64,000 bases of DNA from Kitasatospora sp. NA04385 (lineage in GTDB: Bacteria > Actinomycetota > Actinomycetes > Streptomycetales > Streptomycetaceae): NCBI RefSeq assembly GCF_013364235.1, contig NZ_CP054919.1, positions 1,320,477-1,384,476 on the forward strand. Reading direction: 5' to 3'. Shown in pieces: positions 30,670 through 39,348 of this stretch. Position numbers and translations under genes: made by a program. The notes below the pieces were generated by a model that saw only the letters and a list, made by a program, of their open reading frames with translations, had not been told where the DNA came from and searched no databases. Numbering within the stretch: position 1 is the first letter of the stretch; each line of letters opens with the position of its first letter.

Positions 30670-31857
30670 TCACGGGGAGGCGGTGGCGGAGGGCTGGGGC
30701 GAGGCGTGCTGGGCGCGGTAGGCGTTGAACTCCTCGACGTTCTTGCGCTGCTGCTCCTCGCTGTCGGTGAAGCGGGTGTCCCCGGGCTGGACGGTGACGA
30801 AGTACAGCCAGTCACCGTCGGCGGGGTGGACGGCGGCGCGCAGCGCGTCCCGGCCGGGGTTGCCGATGGGGGTGGGCGGCAGGCCGGGGTGGGCGTAGGT
30901 GTTGAACGGGGAGTCGAGCCGGGTGTCGTCCTGGGTGGTGGTGAGGGTGGAGCGGCCGAGCGCGTAGTTGATGGTGGAGTCCAGCTGGAGCGGCATCTTC
31001 TTGGCGAGCCGGTTGTAGACGACCCGGGCGACCTTGGCCATGTCCTCGGGGTTGTCGGCCTCGGCCTGGGCGAGGCTGGCGACGGCCAGCAGGCCGTAGG
31101 GGGTGACGCCGTTGGCGGTGGCGGCGTCGGCGACGGCGGGGCCGCCGAGGTTGCCGTCGGCCTCCTTGACCATGTCCTGGAGCAGCGTCAGCGGGGTGCT
31201 GTCGCCGGTGACCGGGTAGGTCGCGGGGTAGAGGTAGCCCTCCAGGTGCCCGGCGGCGTCGGCGGGCAGGCCCAGGTCGGCGAGGTGCTGTTCGGCGGCG
31301 GCCTTGGTGGTGCCGGCCTTCAGGCCGAGCCGGGTGTCGATAGCGGCGAACACCTGGGTGGAGCGCCAGCCCTCGGGGATGGTCAGGGCGTTGGCGTTGG
31401 CCGGGTCGAGCAGCACGTTGAGCGCCGAGACCGCCGACATCCGCTCCTTGAGGGTGTACGTGCCGGGGTGGATGTTGCTGCCGGCCGGGCTCTGGGCCGC
31501 GGCCTCGGTGAAGGCCCGGGTGGAGGCGACCACGTGCTTGGCGGTCAGCACCTTGCCGATCTGGGTGAGGCTGGCGCCCTGCGCCACCGACACCTGCACC
31601 TGGCCGGTGCCGCCGCCGGGGTAGTCGGCGGCGGGCTTCTTGCCCTCGGGCCAGAGCACGAACAGCGCGAGCGCGGCCGCCATCACCACGCCCAGCAGCC
31701 CCGCCACGCTCAGGCAGCACGCGGCGCCGGTGCGGACCTGCTGCGGGTCCGGCGGTTCGATGCCGTACGGCAGGCCGGGCGGGGCGCCCTCGGGCTCGAC
31801 GACGGGGGCACCGAGGTGGCCGGGGGTGAGTCCGGGCGCGGTGTACGGGTCGGTCAC
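30670..31857 (-). CDS. Second MltG-family transglycosylase (tandem paralogue)
   Basis: A 395-residue YceG-domain protein just upstream of mltG: short proline-rich N-terminus, membrane helix at about 46-69 (CCLSVAGLLGVVMAAALALFVLW), then the extracytoplasmic domain with NIHPGTYTLKERM, IPEGWRSTQVF, VASLAQAEADNPEDMAKVARVVYNRL and LPPTPIGNPGRDAL. It shares the QAE variant in the catalytic segment with its neighbour. The C-terminus is Ser/Pro-rich. GTG 31857 has AAGGG upstream. The two genes look like a duplication that diverged mainly in the cytoplasmic tail. Confidence 0.9.
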   Translation of the reverse strand: MTDPYTAPGLTPGHLGAPVVEPEGAPPGLPYGIEPPDPQQVRTGAACCLSVAGLLGVVMAAALALFVLWPEGKKPAADYPGGGTGQVQVSVAQGASLTQIGKVLTAKHVVASTRAFTEAAAQSPAGSNIHPGTYTLKERMSAVSALNVLLDPANANALTIPEGWRSTQVFAAIDTRLGLKAGTTKAAAEQHLADLGLPADAAGHLEGYLYPATYPVTGDSTPLTLLQDMVKEADGNLGGPAVADAATANGVTPYGLLAVASLAQAEADNPEDMAKVARVVYNRLAKKMPLQLDSTINYALGRSTLTTTQDDTRLDSPFNTYAHPGLPPTPIGNPGRDALRAAVHPADGDWLYFVTVQPGDTRFTDSEEQQRKNVEEFNAYRAQHASPQPSATASP

Positions 31858-31885
31858 GGGGGCCCTTCCGGCTGCGGGCAGGGAG

Positions 31886-31925
31886 AGAGGGGCCCGTGCG
31901 GACGCGCGCCCGCACGGGCCCCTCT
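31886..31925 (-). terminator. Hairpin between ruvX and the first mltG paralogue
   Basis: A perfect 16-bp inverted repeat (31886-31901, AGAGGGGCCCGTGCGG, with 31910-31925) and 8-nt loop. It starts 24 nt after the ruvX stop and ends 28 nt before the mltG paralogue start, so it may terminate alaS-ruvX transcription or modulate read-through. Confidence 0.75.
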
Positions 31926-31948
31926 ACCGGGAAGCTAGCCCGCGCCGA

Positions 31949-32437
31949 TCAGACGACCGGCTCGACACTCTCACCGGGCGCCCGACCGCTCACCCGTTCG
32001 GTCTCAAGGGCCGACTGCAGGATCACCACGGCCGCGGCCTGGTCGATCACCGAGCGGCCCTTCTTCGCGGACCGCCCGGAGGCCCGCAGCCCGGCGGCGG
32101 CGGTGACGGTGGTCATCCGCTCGTCCACCAGCCGCACCCCGACGGGGTACAGCAGGCCGGCCAGCCGGCCCGCGTACTCGCGGACCTTGGCGGCGGCCGG
32201 GCCCTCCTTGCCGTTCAGCGAGCGCGGCAGGCCGACCACCACCTCGATCGCGTCGTACTCCTCGGTGATCGCCTTCAGCCGGGCCTGCGAGCGGCCCCCG
32301 GCGGGGACGGTCTCCACCGGCGTGGCGATCAGCCCGTCGGGGTCGCAGACCGCGACCCCGATCCGGGCGTCGCCCACGTCGACGGCGATCCGCCGGCCGC
32401 GCCGGAAGACCTTCTCCTCGATGGGTTGCCCGCTCAC
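31949..32437 (-). CDS. ruvX: Holliday junction resolvase-like protein RuvX/YqgF
   Basis: A 162-residue RNase H-fold protein, [19 protein letters not shown] at the start with the first catalytic Asp, [13 protein letters not shown] in the middle and VDERMTT then [17 protein letters not shown], holding the further acidic residues. Family members process pre-16S rRNA 5' ends and may act on branched DNA. The ATG overlaps the alaS stop (ATGA), the common alaS-ruvX arrangement. Confidence 0.95.
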   Translation of the reverse strand: MSGQPIEEKVFRRGRRIAVDVGDARIGVAVCDPDGLIATPVETVPAGGRSQARLKAITEEYDAIEVVVGLPRSLNGKEGPAAAKVREYAGRLAGLLYPVGVRLVDERMTTVTAAAGLRASGRSAKKGRSVIDQAAAVVILQSALETERVSGRAPGESVEPVV

Positions 32438-35100
32438 GCGCGCTCGGCCACCAGTGCCCGCACGGCCTCGATGGCGGCCGCGACGGCGGCCGGGTCGGTG
32501 CCGCCGCCCTGCGCCACGTCGTCCTTGCCGCCACCGCCGCCGCCGAGGGTCTTGGCCGCGGCGCGGACCAGCTCGCCGGCCTTGATGCCGCGGCCGCGGG
32601 CGTCCTCGTTGGTGGCGATCACGGTCAGCGGGCGGTCGTTCGCGACGGTGAACGCGGCGACCACGGCCGGGCGGGAGCCGAGCCGGGCCCGGACGTCCAG
32701 CACCAGCTTGCGCAGCTCGTCCGCGCCGGTGCCGTCACCGACCCGGGCTGCGACCAGGGCCACGCCCCGGACGTCCTCGGCGCCCTCGGCGAGGCCCGCG
32801 GCGGCCTGGAGGACCTTCTCCGCGCGGAACTTCTCGATCTCCTTCTCGGCGTCCTTGAGCTTGGCGAGCATCCCGGAGATCTTCTCCGGCAGCTCCTCCG
32901 GGCGGCCCTTGACCAGCTCGGTCAGCTGGGAGACCACGGTGTGCTCGCGGGCCAGGAACTTGTACGCGTCGACGCCGACCAGCGCCTCGACCCGGCGCAC
33001 GCCGGAGCCGATCGAGGACTCGCCGAGCAGCTTCACCAGGCCCAGCTGGGCGGTGTTGCCGACGTGCGTGCCGCCGCACAGCTCCTTGGAGAAGTCGCCG
33101 ATGGTGACCACGCGCACCGAGTCGCCGTACTTCTCGCCGAACATCGCGATGGCGCCCTGCTTGCGGGCCTGGTCCATCGTCATCACCTCGGCGGTGACGT
33201 CGAGCTCGCGGACCAGCACCTCGTTGATCTTCTGCTCGACGTCGGTCAGCACCGAGCCGGGGACGGCGGCGGGCGAGCCGAAGTCGAACCGGAAGCGGCC
33301 CGGCGCGTTCTCCGAACCGGCCTGGGCGGCGGTCGGGCCGAGCGCGTCGCGCAGCGCCTGGTGGGTCAGGTGGGTGGCCGAGTGGGCGCGCGAGACGGCC
33401 CGGCGGCGGTCGGTGTCGATGGTGGCGTACGCGGACGCGCCGAGCACCACCTCGCCGAACAGCACCCCGCCGGAGTGCACGATCACGCCGGGCACCGGCT
33501 GCTGGACGTCCCGGACCTCGACGACCGCGCCGGAGTCGAGGCGGATCCGGCCGTGGTCGGCGAGCTGGCCGCCGCCCTCGGCGTAGAACGGGGTGCGGTC
33601 GAGGATCAGCTCGACCTCGTCGCCCTCGGTGGCCGCGGGCGACGGGACGCCGTCCACCAGCAGGCCGACCACGGTGGCCTCGCCCTCGGTGTTGGCGTAG
33701 CCGGTGAAGACGGACGCGCCGGCCCGGTCGGCGACCTCGCGGTACGCGGCGACGTCGGCGTGGCCCATCTTCTTCGCCCGGGCGTCGGCCTTGGCGCGGT
33801 CGCGCTGCTCCTGCATGAGGCGGCGGAAGCCGGCCTCGTCGACCTGGAGGCCCTGCTCCTCGGCCATCTCCAGGGTCAGGTCGATCGGGAAACCGTAGGT
33901 GTCGTGCAGCTTGAACGCCTGCTCGCCGGAGAGCACCGCGCCGCCGGACTGCTTGGTCTCGGTGACCGCGGCGTCCAGCAGGCTGGTGCCGGAGCGCAGG
34001 GTCTGCAGGAAGGCGTTCTCCTCGGCGACGACGACCGTCTCGATGCGCTTGCGGTCGGCCTCCAGTTCCGGGTACTGCGGGGCCATCGCCTTGATCGAGA
34101 CGTCGATCAGGTCCTTGGCGACCGGCTCGGTGGCGCCCAGCAGCCGCATGTTGCGGATCGCCCGGCGCAGGATGCGGCGCAGCACGTAGCCGCGGCCCTC
34201 GTTGCCGGGGGTGACGCCGTCGCCGACCAGCATCAGCGCGGTGCGGAAGTGGTCGGTGACCACGCGCAGCGAGACGTCCGACTTGTGCTCGGCGCCGTAG
34301 GTGTGGCCGGTGAGCTCGGCGGCGCGGTCGAGGATCATCCGCGAGGTGTCGATCTCGAAGAGGTTGTCGACGCCCTGGAGGACGGCGGCGAGGCGCTCCA
34401 GGCCGAGGCCGGTGTCGATGTTCTTGCTCGGCAGGTCGCCGAGGATCTCGAACCCGTCCTTGCCGTCGCCGTGGCCGCGCTCGTACTGCATGAAGACCAG
34501 GTTCCAGATCTCCAGGTAGCGCTCGCCGTTGACCGCCGGGCCGCCCTCCTCGCCGTACGCGGGGCCGCGGTCGTAGTTGATCTCCGAGCACGGGCCGCAC
34601 GGGCCGGGGACGCCCATCGACCAGAAGTTGTCCTTCATGCCCAGGCGCTGGATCCGCTCGGCCGGGACGCCGATCTTGTCGCGCCAGATCTGCTCGGCCT
34701 CGTCGTCGTCCTGGTAGACGGTGATCCAGAGCTTCTCCGGCTCCAGGCCGTAGCCGCCGTCCGCCACCGGGCTGGTCAGCAGCTCCCAGGCGAAGGTGAT
34801 GGCGCCTTCCTTGAAGTAGTCGCCGAACGAGAAGTTGCCGCACATCTGGAAGAACGAGCCGTGCCGGGTGGTCTTCCCGACCTCCTCGATGTCCAGGGTG
34901 CGCACGCACTTCTGCACGCTGGTGGCGCGCGAGAACTGCGGCTTGATCTCGCCCAGGAAGTACGGCTTGAAGGGCACCATGCCGGCGTTGACCAGCAGCA
35001 GGGTGGGGTCGTCGGCGACCAGCGAGGCCGACGGTACGACGGTGTGGCCGCGCTCCTCGAAGAAGCGCAGCCAGCGGCGGCGGATCTCTGCCGACTCCAT
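32434..35100 (-). CDS. alaS: Alanyl-tRNA synthetase
   Basis: Charges tRNA-Ala. The 888-residue protein has the class II catalytic core ([46 protein letters not shown]), the tRNA-recognition region, the editing domain with HSATHL and CGGTH zinc-binding motifs, and the C-terminal oligomerisation C-Ala domain ending in a GGGGGGKDD stretch. Family length is 870-890. It overlaps ruvX and abuts the DUF6167-like gene at 35100 (one shared base), so it is co-transcribed with both. Confidence 0.98.
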   Translation of the reverse strand: MESAEIRRRWLRFFEERGHTVVPSASLVADDPTLLLVNAGMVPFKPYFLGEIKPQFSRATSVQKCVRTLDIEEVGKTTRHGSFFQMCGNFSFGDYFKEGAITFAWELLTSPVADGGYGLEPEKLWITVYQDDDEAEQIWRDKIGVPAERIQRLGMKDNFWSMGVPGPCGPCSEINYDRGPAYGEEGGPAVNGERYLEIWNLVFMQYERGHGDGKDGFEILGDLPSKNIDTGLGLERLAAVLQGVDNLFEIDTSRMILDRAAELTGHTYGAEHKSDVSLRVVTDHFRTALMLVGDGVTPGNEGRGYVLRRILRRAIRNMRLLGATEPVAKDLIDVSIKAMAPQYPELEADRKRIETVVVAEENAFLQTLRSGTSLLDAAVTETKQSGGAVLSGEQAFKLHDTYGFPIDLTLEMAEEQGLQVDEAGFRRLMQEQRDRAKADARAKKMGHADVAAYREVADRAGASVFTGYANTEGEATVVGLLVDGVPSPAATEGDEVELILDRTPFYAEGGGQLADHGRIRLDSGAVVEVRDVQQPVPGVIVHSGGVLFGEVVLGASAYATIDTDRRRAVSRAHSATHLTHQALRDALGPTAAQAGSENAPGRFRFDFGSPAAVPGSVLTDVEQKINEVLVRELDVTAEVMTMDQARKQGAIAMFGEKYGDSVRVVTIGDFSKELCGGTHVGNTAQLGLVKLLGESSIGSGVRRVEALVGVDAYKFLAREHTVVSQLTELVKGRPEELPEKISGMLAKLKDAEKEIEKFRAEKVLQAAAGLAEGAEDVRGVALVAARVGDGTGADELRKLVLDVRARLGSRPAVVAAFTVANDRPLTVIATNEDARGRGIKAGELVRAAAKTLGGGGGGKDDVAQGGGTDPAAVAAAIEAVRALVAERA

Positions 35101-35537
35101 CAGTGGGGGTCCTTCCGATCGGTCGTGCGGCCCGGCAACTCGCGCTGTCGGGGCTTGGCAACGATGGTCTGGGGGGTGGTGCGGCGCTCGGTGCGCGCGG
35201 ACGGGGGCAGGGCGGCGGCCGGGGAGCCCGGGGCCGCCGAGATAGCTCGGGCCCCGTCGTCGGCGGCCGCGCCGCTCAGCGCCCGGCGGCGCGGCGGCTC
35301 GACGACCGCGGTGCCGTCCAGGCCGAGGTCGGCGCGCAGCTCGCGCTCGCGCTCGTCCATGCCGGCGCGGACGTCCAGCGCGAAGCGCCGGGCGGCGTCG
35401 CCGAACCGGAGGGCGCCGCGGGCGGCGGTGCCGGACAGCGAGTCGGGGGTGAGGCGGTGCACCGCCTCGTTGGCCTTGTTCATGGCCCAGACCGTGGCGC
35501 CCGCGCCGACGGCCATCCAGAAGATCCTGCGCACCAT
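35100..35537 (-). CDS. DUF6167-like small membrane-associated protein
   Basis: A 145-residue protein with an N-terminal membrane segment ([31 protein letters not shown]), then an amphipathic [29 protein letters not shown] and a disordered, basic tail. I recall similar proteins between DUF948 and alaS in streptomycetes; function unknown. Its stop shares a base with the alaS start, and it is 5 bp after the DUF948 gene. Confidence 0.8.
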   Translation of the reverse strand: MVRRIFWMAVGAGATVWAMNKANEAVHRLTPDSLSGTAARGALRFGDAARRFALDVRAGMDERERELRADLGLDGTAVVEPPRRRALSGAAADDGARAISAAPGSPAAALPPSARTERRTTPQTIVAKPRQRELPGRTTDRKDPH

Positions 35538-35542
35538 CGCGG

Positions 35543-36022
35543 TCAGCCCCTCACGGCCCGGCGGACCTTGGACAGCAGCCCGCGGCGCGGCGCCGCCTGG
35601 GCCCGCACCTCGGCCCGGATCATCCGGGCCAACTCCTCGCGCTCACCGGCCTGCTGGGGCACCGCGACCGCCCCGGCCCGCTGCCGGGCGACCGCCTTGC
35701 GCACGCCGTGGCTGAACGCGGCCACCTTCACCAGCGGCCCGCCCAGCGTCGCGGCCACGGTGGACGACAGCGCCTTGGCGTCGGCCGCCGCGTCCTGCAC
35801 GTTGGCGGTGATCTCGTCGACCCGCTCCAGCTGCTCGTGCGCGCTGCGGACGGCGGCGTTCGCGTCCCGCAGCAGCGGCACGGCCTGCTCGGTGACGGCG
35901 GCGACCAGCACGGTCGCCTCCCGGAGCACCTTGGACAGCCGCACCAGCACCACGGCGAGCAGGGTGACCAGGACCGCCCAGAAGACGGCCACCAGCAGCC
36001 CGGCCAGCTCTCCCACGGACAC
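35543..36022 (-). CDS. DUF948 membrane protein
   Basis: A 159-residue protein: N-terminal helix ([23 protein letters not shown]), a coiled-coil/amphipathic region ([47 protein letters not shown]) typical of DUF948, and a basic C-terminus. GTG 36022 with GGGAG 9 nt upstream is chosen; GTG 36016 with GAAGG at 5 nt is nearly as good. First gene of the operon that continues through alaS. Function unknown. Confidence 0.8.
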   Translation of the reverse strand: MSVGELAGLLVAVFWAVLVTLLAVVLVRLSKVLREATVLVAAVTEQAVPLLRDANAAVRSAHEQLERVDEITANVQDAAADAKALSSTVAATLGGPLVKVAAFSHGVRKAVARQRAGAVAVPQQAGEREELARMIRAEVRAQAAPRRGLLSKVRRAVRG

Positions 36023-36054
36023 CTTCGCGCGCTCCCTCGCTGTGTTTGGCCAAA

Positions 36055-36111
36055 TTACACACGGGCCGCGCCTGTGACGCTTACGCACCTCTGCCACATT
36101 TACACACGGCC
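36055..36111. repeat. Pair of direct repeats in the DUF948/STAND divergent region
   Basis: TTACACACGGGCC (36055-36067) and TTACACACGGCC (36100-36111) are spaced 45 bp apart, close to four helical turns, in the 268-bp region between divergent genes. Possibly two binding sites of one regulator; no family assignment is possible. The remaining sequence towards 36290 holds GTAACCTACCGTCAGGTCACC but no clear promoter. Confidence 0.5.
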
Positions 36112-36290
36112 CCCTGAACCCTATCGCGACGGCGGCTCGTTCCCCGACCGGTATATCCGCCGGTGGGCCCGCCCGGCCCGGCCGGATGTGCGAACACCGC
36201 GCGTAACCTACCGTCAGGTCACCTCGTTGGGGGTTTGGCTCGCGGAGCGCGGGCCGGCGGGTTCCGGTTCTCCTAGCGGCGGGGGCGTCC

Positions 36291-38441
36291 ATGGGCAGCA
36301 CGTCGGGGGCGGGCAGGCTCCCCGCGGAGGTCACCAGCTTCGTCGGCCGGGCCGCCGAACTCGACGCGCTGGCCGGTCTGGTGGGCCGGGCCCGGCTGGT
36401 CACGGTGACCGGCCCGGGCGGGGTCGGCAAGTCCCGGCTGGCCCTGCGCGCCGCCGCGCTGCTGGCCGACGGCTTCCCGGACGGCGCGCACCTGGCCGAG
36501 GTCGCCCCCGTGCGGGACCCGCTGCTGCTGGGCCACGCGGTGCTGGAGGCGCTGCGGCTGACCGACCACACCGCCCGCCCGCCGCTGGACGTGCTGGTCG
36601 AGCAACTGGCCGACCGCGAGGCCCTGTTGGTGCTGGACGGCTGCGAGCACCTGGTGGCCGCCTGCGCCGAGCTGGTGGACGCGCTGCTGCGCGCCGCCCC
36701 CGGCCTGCGGGTGGTCGCCACCTCCCGGCAGTCGCTGCGCACCGCGGGCGAGCACCTGCTGCCGCTGGCCCCGCTGGCCTGCGAGCCGGTCGGCGGCGGG
36801 GCCGACCCGGAGGCGGCGCTGCTGTTCGCCGACCGCGCCGCCGCCGTGCTGCCCGGCTTCCGGCTGGACCACCGCAACCGGAACGGCGTGGCACTGCTCT
36901 GCCGCCGGCTGGACGGCGTCCCGCTGGCCCTCGAACTGGCCGCCGGCCGGCTGCGCACGCTCTCCGTGGAACAGCTGGCCGCCCGGCTGGAGGACCGCTT
37001 CCGGCTGCTCACCGGCGGCGACCGGACGGCACCGGCCCGGCACCGGACGCTGCGCACCGCGATCGGCTGGAGCCACGAACTCTGCACGATGCAGGAACGT
37101 TTACTCTGGGCCCGCCTCTCGGTCTTCGCCGGCGGCTTCGACCTGGAGGCCGTCGAGTACGTCTGCGCCGGGCACGGCCTGGCCGCCGACGAGGTGCTGG
37201 AACTCGTCGACTCGCTGGTCGACAAGTCCGTCCTGGACCGGCTCGACGGCGACGGCGCCGTCCGCTTCCGGATGCTCGACACGCTGCGCGAGTACGGCGC
37301 GGGCTGGCTGCGGGCCGGCGGCGACCGGCCGCGGCTGCTGCGCCGCCACCGGGACTGGTACCTGGGCCTCGCCACCTGGGGCGAGGTCGAGTGGTTCGGC
37401 CCCCGGCAGGCCCGGACCGCCGAGCGCACCCGGCTCGCCCACCCCAACCTGCGCGCCGCGCTGGAGTTCTCGCTCGCCGAGCCCGGCGAGGAGCAGCTCG
37501 CCCTCGTCCTGGCCGGCACCCTCTGGTACTTCTGGGTCTGCACCGGCCACCTCGGCGAGGGCCGGCACTGGCTCGACCGGGCGCTGGCGCTCGCCCCCGA
37601 GCCCACCGAGGCCCGGGCCAAGGCGCTCTGGGTCACCGGCTACCTGGCCACCCTGCAGGGCGACCTGGACCGGGCCCGGCCCGCCCTGGAGGAGTGCCGC
37701 CGCCAGGCCCTGGACACCGGCGACGACCGGGCGCTGGCCTATGCCGTCCACCGGCAGGGCTGCGCCGCCCTGATCGGCGACGAGCCGGTCCGCGCCGCCG
37801 AGCTGTTCGAGGAGGCGCTGTGGCACTACGACGCGCTCGGCGAGCTCAACTCCCACGTCCTGATGGCCATGTTCGAACTCGCCCTGGCGCACTTCTTCCA
37901 GGGCCACGAGGAGGACGGCCGGGCCTGGATCGAGCGGCTCCGGGAGACCTGCGAGGAGCACGGCGAGCAGTGGGCGTACGGGTACTGCCTGTACGCGATG
38001 GCCTTCGCCCGGCGGCAGGGCGGCGACCTGGGCCCCGCCCGGGCCCTCGCCCGCGAGTCGATGCGGCTCCACCACCTGTTCCGCGACCTGCTGGGGATCG
38101 TGCTGGCGATGGACCTGCTGGCGCTGCTGGCCACCGAGGGCCCGGACGCCGACCTGGGCGAGGCCCGGGTGCTGCAGGGCGCCGCGCACCGGATCTGGCG
38201 GGCCGTCGGCACCCCGTTCTTCGGCTCCCGCTCGTTCAACGGCCCGCACCTGGAGTGCGAGCGGCGCGCCCGCGACGGCCTGACCGAGCAGGAGTGCGCG
38301 GCGGCCTTCCGGCTCGGCTCCCGGCTCGACCTGGACGCCGCGGTCCGCCGTGCGCTCGGCGGCGGCTCCCCGCGGGAACGGGAAACGCCCCCGCGGTCCG
38401 AGGACCGGGGGGGCGTTCCGCTCGCGGGTCAGCGCGAGTAG
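36291..38441 (+). CDS. STAND ATPase with TPR repeats (AfsR/LuxR-regulator type, no DNA-binding domain)
   Basis: A 716-residue protein: NB-ARC-type ATPase with Walker A GPGGVGKSR (41-49), Walker B-like EALLVLDGCEH (about 105-115) and GVPLALELAAGRL, then a winged-helix-like region and TPR-like helices from about 380 onwards. Streptomycete LuxR- and SARP-type regulators have this core plus a helix-turn-helix; none is visible at either end, so its output is unclear. ATG 36291; weak ribosome binding site. Its last 25 codons run through the rpsD terminator and its stop lies 12 bp inside the rpsD 3' end on the opposite strand. Confidence 0.85.
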   Translation: MGSTSGAGRLPAEVTSFVGRAAELDALAGLVGRARLVTVTGPGGVGKSRLALRAAALLADGFPDGAHLAEVAPVRDPLLLGHAVLEALRLTDHTARPPLDVLVEQLADREALLVLDGCEHLVAACAELVDALLRAAPGLRVVATSRQSLRTAGEHLLPLAPLACEPVGGGADPEAALLFADRAAAVLPGFRLDHRNRNGVALLCRRLDGVPLALELAAGRLRTLSVEQLAARLEDRFRLLTGGDRTAPARHRTLRTAIGWSHELCTMQERLLWARLSVFAGGFDLEAVEYVCAGHGLAADEVLELVDSLVDKSVLDRLDGDGAVRFRMLDTLREYGAGWLRAGGDRPRLLRRHRDWYLGLATWGEVEWFGPRQARTAERTRLAHPNLRAALEFSLAEPGEEQLALVLAGTLWYFWVCTGHLGEGRHWLDRALALAPEPTEARAKALWVTGYLATLQGDLDRARPALEECRRQALDTGDDRALAYAVHRQGCAALIGDEPVRAAELFEEALWHYDALGELNSHVLMAMFELALAHFFQGHEEDGRAWIERLRETCEEHGEQWAYGYCLYAMAFARRQGGDLGPARALARESMRLHHLFRDLLGIVLAMDLLALLATEGPDADLGEARVLQGAAHRIWRAVGTPFFGSRSFNGPHLECERRARDGLTEQECAAAFRLGSRLDLDAAVRRALGGGSPRERETPPRSEDRGGVPLAGQRE
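38381..38419 (-). terminator. rpsD terminator, embedded in the coding end of the STAND gene
   Basis: In the rpsD direction GGAACGCCCCCCCGGTCC pairs with GGACCGCGGGGGCGTTTCC with one bulge. It follows the rpsD stop by 9 bp. The same DNA encodes the residues RETPPRSEDRGGVP of the convergent STAND protein. Confidence 0.75.
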
Positions 38442-39043
38442 TACTCGACGACGAGCTGCTCGTCGCAGACGACCGGAACCTCGCGGCGCTGCGGCGCGCG
38501 GTCCAGGCGGAAGGCCAGGGCCTTCAGGTTGACCTCGAGGTACTTCGGGGTCTGGCCCTCGCCGGCGTTGCCGCCCTCGCGAGCCACCTGGAAGGGGACC
38601 TTCTCCTTGGACTTTTCCTTCACCGTGACGACGTAGCCCGGCTTCAGCTGGAACGACGGCTTGTTGACCTTCGAGCCGTTGACCTCGATGTGACCGTGCA
38701 CGACCATCTGGCGGGCCTGGTAGATGGTGCGGGCGATGCCCGAACGCAGCACCAGGGAGTCGAGGCGGACCTCGAGCAGGCCGACCAGGGCCTCGCCCGT
38801 CTTGCCCTCGACCTTCTTGGCGGCCTCGAAGGCACGCGCCATCTGCTTCTCGCTGAGGTCGTACTGCGCGCGCAGACGCTGCTTCTCGGTCAGCCGGACC
38901 TTGTAGTCGGAGTTCTGCTTGCGGCCGCGGCCGTGCTGGCCGGGCGGGTACGGACGGGCCTCGAAGTACTTGACGGACTTCGGGGTCAGCGGAACGCCGA
39001 GAGCACGGGCGATCTTGACCTTGGGGCGCTTCTGGTTCGCCAT
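38429..39043 (-). CDS. rpsD: Ribosomal protein S4
   Basis: A primary 16S rRNA-binding protein that starts 30S assembly. The 204-residue protein has the S4 N-domain and the S4 RNA-binding fold (LDSLVLRSGIARTIYQARQMVVHGHIEVNGSKV). The N-terminal zinc-type cysteines of some S4 proteins are absent (KVKIARALGVPLTPKSVKYFEARPYPPG), so this is the zinc-free form. Monocistronic with a long leader, set apart from the main S11-S13 operon as usual in actinobacteria; an AGGAAAAGGAAAC sequence precedes the ATG. Confidence 0.97.
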   Translation of the reverse strand: MANQKRPKVKIARALGVPLTPKSVKYFEARPYPPGQHGRGRKQNSDYKVRLTEKQRLRAQYDLSEKQMARAFEAAKKVEGKTGEALVGLLEVRLDSLVLRSGIARTIYQARQMVVHGHIEVNGSKVNKPSFQLKPGYVVTVKEKSKEKVPFQVAREGGNAGEGQTPKYLEVNLKALAFRLDRAPQRREVPVVCDEQLVVEYYSR

Positions 39044-39348
39044 GTTTCCTTTTCCTGTTCAGATACGGCTGTCACCAGGTGTTGACGGAGGACGCTCCTC
39101 GCGGTCCGGAGAAAAACCGCCCGTTGCCGGACGGTCAGCCGCTCTCCGCGACCGGGCACTACGTGCTTGCACACGGCAGGCCCACGACCGGGAAGGGTGG
39201 TGGGCCGTCCGCGACACCGAAGACCGGTGCGCGCCGCTCCTGGGGGAACTCCCTCGTGGGAGGCCCCCGTTCGATGCCCCGCTGGTGCGGCCGGTCGCTC
39301 CTCGCGGAACCCCGGGCCCGGGACACACCCCCCTACTATACGGGACGG
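39044..39348 (-). promoter_or_regulatory. Long rpsD leader region with candidate promoter
   Basis: 305 bp without a gene between rarA and rpsD. TATAGT (39335-39340, minus strand) is a possible -10 element near the end of rarA, with no obvious -35; a start there would give a leader of about 285 nt. The leader contains an attenuator-like hairpin (39109-39135) and a second inverted segment near the start codon. In other bacteria S4 represses its own mRNA through a structured leader, so a similar role is conceivable. Confidence 0.45.
39109..39135 (-). terminator. Intrinsic terminator or attenuator upstream of rpsD
   Basis: In mRNA sense ACCGTCCG-GCAA-CGGGCGGT followed by TTTTTCT: an 8-bp stem with one G-U pair, a GNRA loop and a real U-tract, rare in this genome. 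It could end rarA transcription (214 nt past its stop) or attenuate rpsD 66 nt before its start codon. Confidence 0.7.

Noticed and set aside
28498..31938. 1146-codon plus-strand open frame with Leu-rich repeats
   Set aside because: Antisense of the Gln-rich mltG region; the Leu runs are CTG complements of CAG codons.
36291..38441. Antiphage defence system based on the STAND ATPase
   Set aside because: No effector domain, no neighbouring nuclease or mobile element; the core equally fits AfsR/LuxR-type regulators.
39044..39348. tRNA or small RNA gene in the rpsD leader
   Set aside because: No cloverleaf, no TTCGA loop and no CCA-proximal stem could be found.
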